From Acidimicrobiaceae bacterium (GTDB taxonomy: Bacteria > Actinomycetota > Acidimicrobiia > Acidimicrobiales > MedAcidi-G1), in assembly GCA_002714485.1 (NCBI GenBank), contig PAXM01000058.1:16631-23625 (forward strand): a stretch of DNA of 6,995 bases, read 5' to 3'. Positions 5,486 to 6,995 of the stretch are shown here, piece after piece. How positions within the stretch are numbered: the stretch's first letter is position 1; the number at the start of each line of letters is the position of its first letter. The notes beneath the pieces were generated by a model, which saw only the letters and a list, made by a program, of their open reading frames with translations, ran no database searches and was not told the DNA's origin. The position numbers were made by a program, and so were the translations under genes.

Positions 5486-5869
5486 ATGGGGAAAGATCAG
5501 ACTCGTTCTCTAATTGCTGCAGTAGTTGAGGCCTATAACGCCAAAGATCTGGAGAGCCTCAGGAATCTCTATCACCGTGAAGCGACCTATTGGAGCGCTC
5601 TCACAGATCTTTGTGAAGGTCGGGATGCGATTTTGGCTCACGTCCAGGAACTGTTCACCGCTTTGCCTGACGAGCGGATGAGGGCAAAGGTCGTCGTTGT
5701 GGAGGGAGAAACAGCTATTGCAGAATTCGAGAGTTCTGGGCGTGACGCAGATGGTGCCGAGTACCGGATTGGATTCACCGAAGTTTTCAAAATTACCGAT
5801 GGCTTGATCGACAGTGTCAGGGTCTATATCGATCCGAAGGACGTTGAAGTAATCGGTGGCCATCATTGA
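5486..5869 (+). CDS. SnoaL-like / NTF2-fold small protein
   Basis: The 127-residue protein has the layout of the NTF2-like superfamily: an opening helix pair with the common AYNAKDLESLRNLY motif (about residues 15-28), ATYWSAL, EGRDAILAHVQELF in the third helix, then alternating strands (VVVVEGETAIAEF, EYRIGFTEVFKITDGLIDSV). Members act as small isomerases, hydrolases or ligand binders in a cone-shaped pocket, and many have no known substrate. The ATG at 5486 was chosen over a TTG at 5453 because GGAGGT (5469-5474) lies 11 nt before it and the extra residues (DPFRWRCLPN) do not fit the family. It is divergent from the flavin oxidoreductase, which makes a shared substrate or regulation plausible but unproven. 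Its stop overlaps the stop of the convergent ABC ATPase by 7 bp. Confidence 0.82.
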   Translation: MGKDQTRSLIAAVVEAYNAKDLESLRNLYHREATYWSALTDLCEGRDAILAHVQELFTALPDERMRAKVVVVEGETAIAEFESSGRDADGAEYRIGFTEVFKITDGLIDSVRVYIDPKDVEVIGGHH

Positions 5870-6801
5870 GTTGCGAAACACTCCACCTGGCGAGAAGGTC
5901 CGATTTCACTTAGTTGAGGTCGCTGAGTGCGGCACCGGTCGTGAACGAGATCGCATCGATCTTGGAACGAGCACCCGACCGGCAATTCTGTTGGGCTAGG
6001 GGTTTCACCGCGGAGGATGATCCTTTCTGATCGGTCGTTTGAATCGATCGATGGGACTGCTGAAAGTAGGGCTCTGGTGTAGGGATGTTTGGGGTCGCTG
6101 AAGAGCTCGTTGGTTTCGGATACTTCAACGATGCGGCCGAGGTACATGACGGCTACCCGATGGGCAATTTTGCGAACCGTACTTAGGTCATGGCTGATGA
6201 ACAGATAGGACACAGCGTTAGTTTCTTGGATGTCCTTGAGCAGAGAGATGATTAGGCTTCGGATTGACTGGTCAAGGCTTGACGTTGGCTCATCGAGAAC
6301 GATGAGATCAGGTCCACTCATCAAGGCTCGGGCGATTGCGACACGTTGTTGCTGTCCACCCGAGAGTTGGTTGGGCTTCCTTGTCAGGTATTCCTCGCCA
6401 AGTCCTACAAGGCGAAGAGTTTCTGTAATAGCTCTTGAGGTTTTTCCCGAGTCGGTGTTTGAGGCTAGAAGTCTGGCCGGCTCACGTAGCGTGGTTTTCA
6501 CTCGGAATTTTGGGTTTAGCGATGATCGAGGGTGCTGGAAGACCATCTGCACTCGTGCTCGGAACTGAGACTCGTTTAGACGTCCCGCAACGTCCTGTCC
6601 ATTGAACAGAACTCGCCCCGACGTGGGAGAGTTGAGTCCGACAAGTATCCGGCCCAGCGTTGTCTTCCCGCATCCGGATTCTCCGACCAAACCAAGGGTC
6701 TCACCGCGTTCGAGTTGAAGGTCGACGCCGCGGACCGCGGGAACCGCGCCTACACCACGACCGAAGGTCTTGTGGAGGTCTTGAATATCTAGAAGGGTCA
6801 C
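5863..6801 (-). CDS. ABC transporter ATP-binding protein, oligopeptide/dipeptide type (OppF/DppF-like)
   Basis: This 312-residue ATPase would power import of peptides, nickel or similar solutes at the cytoplasmic face of an OppBC/DppBC-type permease. It shows Walker A GESGCGKT (40-47), Q-loop Q89 in VFQHP, signature LSGGQQQR (146-153), Walker B LIVLDE (166-171), D-loop SLD (175-177) and H-loop H204 in ISHDLS. The oligopeptide-type C-terminal extension is present (HPYTRALLSAVP at 239-250, then GETPSP). Four cysteines (C277, C283, C290, C308) form the conserved C-terminal Cys motif of this family, reported in some members to bind an iron-sulfur cluster. The GTG start at 6801 has AGAGG about 4 nt upstream. 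No permease, OppD-like partner or binding protein is visible on either side, and the upstream neighbour is divergent, so its transporter is elsewhere or beyond the window. Confidence 0.93.
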   Translation of the reverse strand: MTLLDIQDLHKTFGRGVGAVPAVRGVDLQLERGETLGLVGESGCGKTTLGRILVGLNSPTSGRVLFNGQDVAGRLNESQFRARVQMVFQHPRSSLNPKFRVKTTLREPARLLASNTDSGKTSRAITETLRLVGLGEEYLTRKPNQLSGGQQQRVAIARALMSGPDLIVLDEPTSSLDQSIRSLIISLLKDIQETNAVSYLFISHDLSTVRKIAHRVAVMYLGRIVEVSETNELFSDPKHPYTRALLSAVPSIDSNDRSERIILRGETPSPTELPVGCSFQDRCDLVHDRCRTQRPQLSEIGPSRQVECFATQ

Positions 6802-6891
6802 GGTGCCTCTGTTATCTCTGCGAAACAGGAAAGTCGATGTCCTGGGGAAATCTCTCTAAGTGTTGGGTATTCGTTACAACTGTCATGGGCC

Positions 6892-6897
6892 AGGAGG
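6892..6897 (+). promoter_or_regulatory. strong ribosome binding site
   Basis: AGGAGG, a perfect Shine-Dalgarno match, sits 5 nt before the ATG at 6903 and fixes the start of the last, partial gene. It is the best ribosome binding site in the window. Confidence 0.8.
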
Positions 6898-6902
6898 CAG
6901 CG

Positions 6903-6995
6903 ATGTCCAAAGCGACAACCGGTGAGAGCGAAATCCACCCCGACATCTCGAATTCGATGGTCAACTTCCTGCACCACAGATTCGAGGAGGTAACG
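6903..6995 (+). CDS. unidentified protein, N-terminus only (runs off the window)
   Basis: An open frame begins at ATG 6903 behind a perfect AGGAGG ribosome binding site and is still open at the last base, giving 31 residues. They begin MSKATTGESEIHPDIS and continue with SMVNFLHHRFEEVT. The piece is hydrophilic with no signal peptide and is too short to assign to a family. It is divergent from the ABC ATPase, with 101 bp between the two starts. That interval should contain promoters for both genes, though no convincing box pair was found. Confidence 0.65.
   Translation, partial: MSKATTGESEIHPDISNSMVNFLHHRFEEVT

Noticed and set aside
6230..6568. 112-residue plus-strand frame opposite the ABC ATPase
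   Set aside because: It is antisense to an ATPase with all nucleotide-binding motifs intact and shows no features of its own.
6862..6880. Possible operator hairpin GTTGGGTATTCGTTACAAC upstream of the last gene
   Set aside because: Only four outer pairs form without bulges, which is too weak to call.

Overview
The window looks like a chromosome segment of a high-GC actinobacterium, possibly a marine or soil Acidimicrobiia-type lineage. This is inferred from GC-rich third codon positions on the left side, GTG starts, a MoxR gene that looks leaderless behind an actinobacterial-style promoter, and a luciferase-like monooxygenase of the kind that often uses F420. No rRNA, transposase, integrase or CRISPR array is visible. 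The species cannot be named from the sequence alone.

Left part (1-660): the end of a small four-helix membrane protein, an intact tRNA-Val(GAC) with encoded CCA, then directly behind it a roughly 40-codon tail of phosphoenolpyruvate carboxylase whose main body is missing. A hairpin containing its stop codon faces the next gene.

GC-rich middle (648-2734, minus strand): a two-gene operon of a MoxR/CoxD-type AAA+ ATPase followed 3 nt later by a CoxE-type von Willebrand A protein. This is a chaperone-like pair known from CO dehydrogenase maturation, but no CO dehydrogenase genes are visible. The promoter puts transcription start at or next to the ATG.

Junction (2700-3183): a gene-poor stretch. 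It holds another plus-strand open 3' tail of unknown origin (ending at 2982), a terminator-like hairpin, and then a visible drop to AT-richer sequence from about 3040 on.

AT-richer right part (3184-6995): a PLP-dependent cysteine-synthase-family enzyme (+), a C-terminal remnant of a PfkB/KDG-type sugar kinase in frame just behind its stop codon, a hairpin, a luciferase-like flavin oxidoreductase (-), a divergent SnoaL-like small protein (+) starting 39 bp away, an OppF/DppF-type ABC ATPase (-) whose stop overlaps that of the SnoaL gene, and the first 31 codons of an unidentified protein (+) running off the end.

The most notable pattern is three headless 3' gene tails on the plus strand (PEP carboxylase, an unidentified protein, a sugar kinase) in under 4 kb, at the edges of intact cassettes, together with a composition step. 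This suggests a region of repeated insertion, replacement and decay near a tRNA gene. Apart from the MoxR-VWA operon, the intact genes do not form an obvious shared pathway. No previously undescribed system could be demonstrated.
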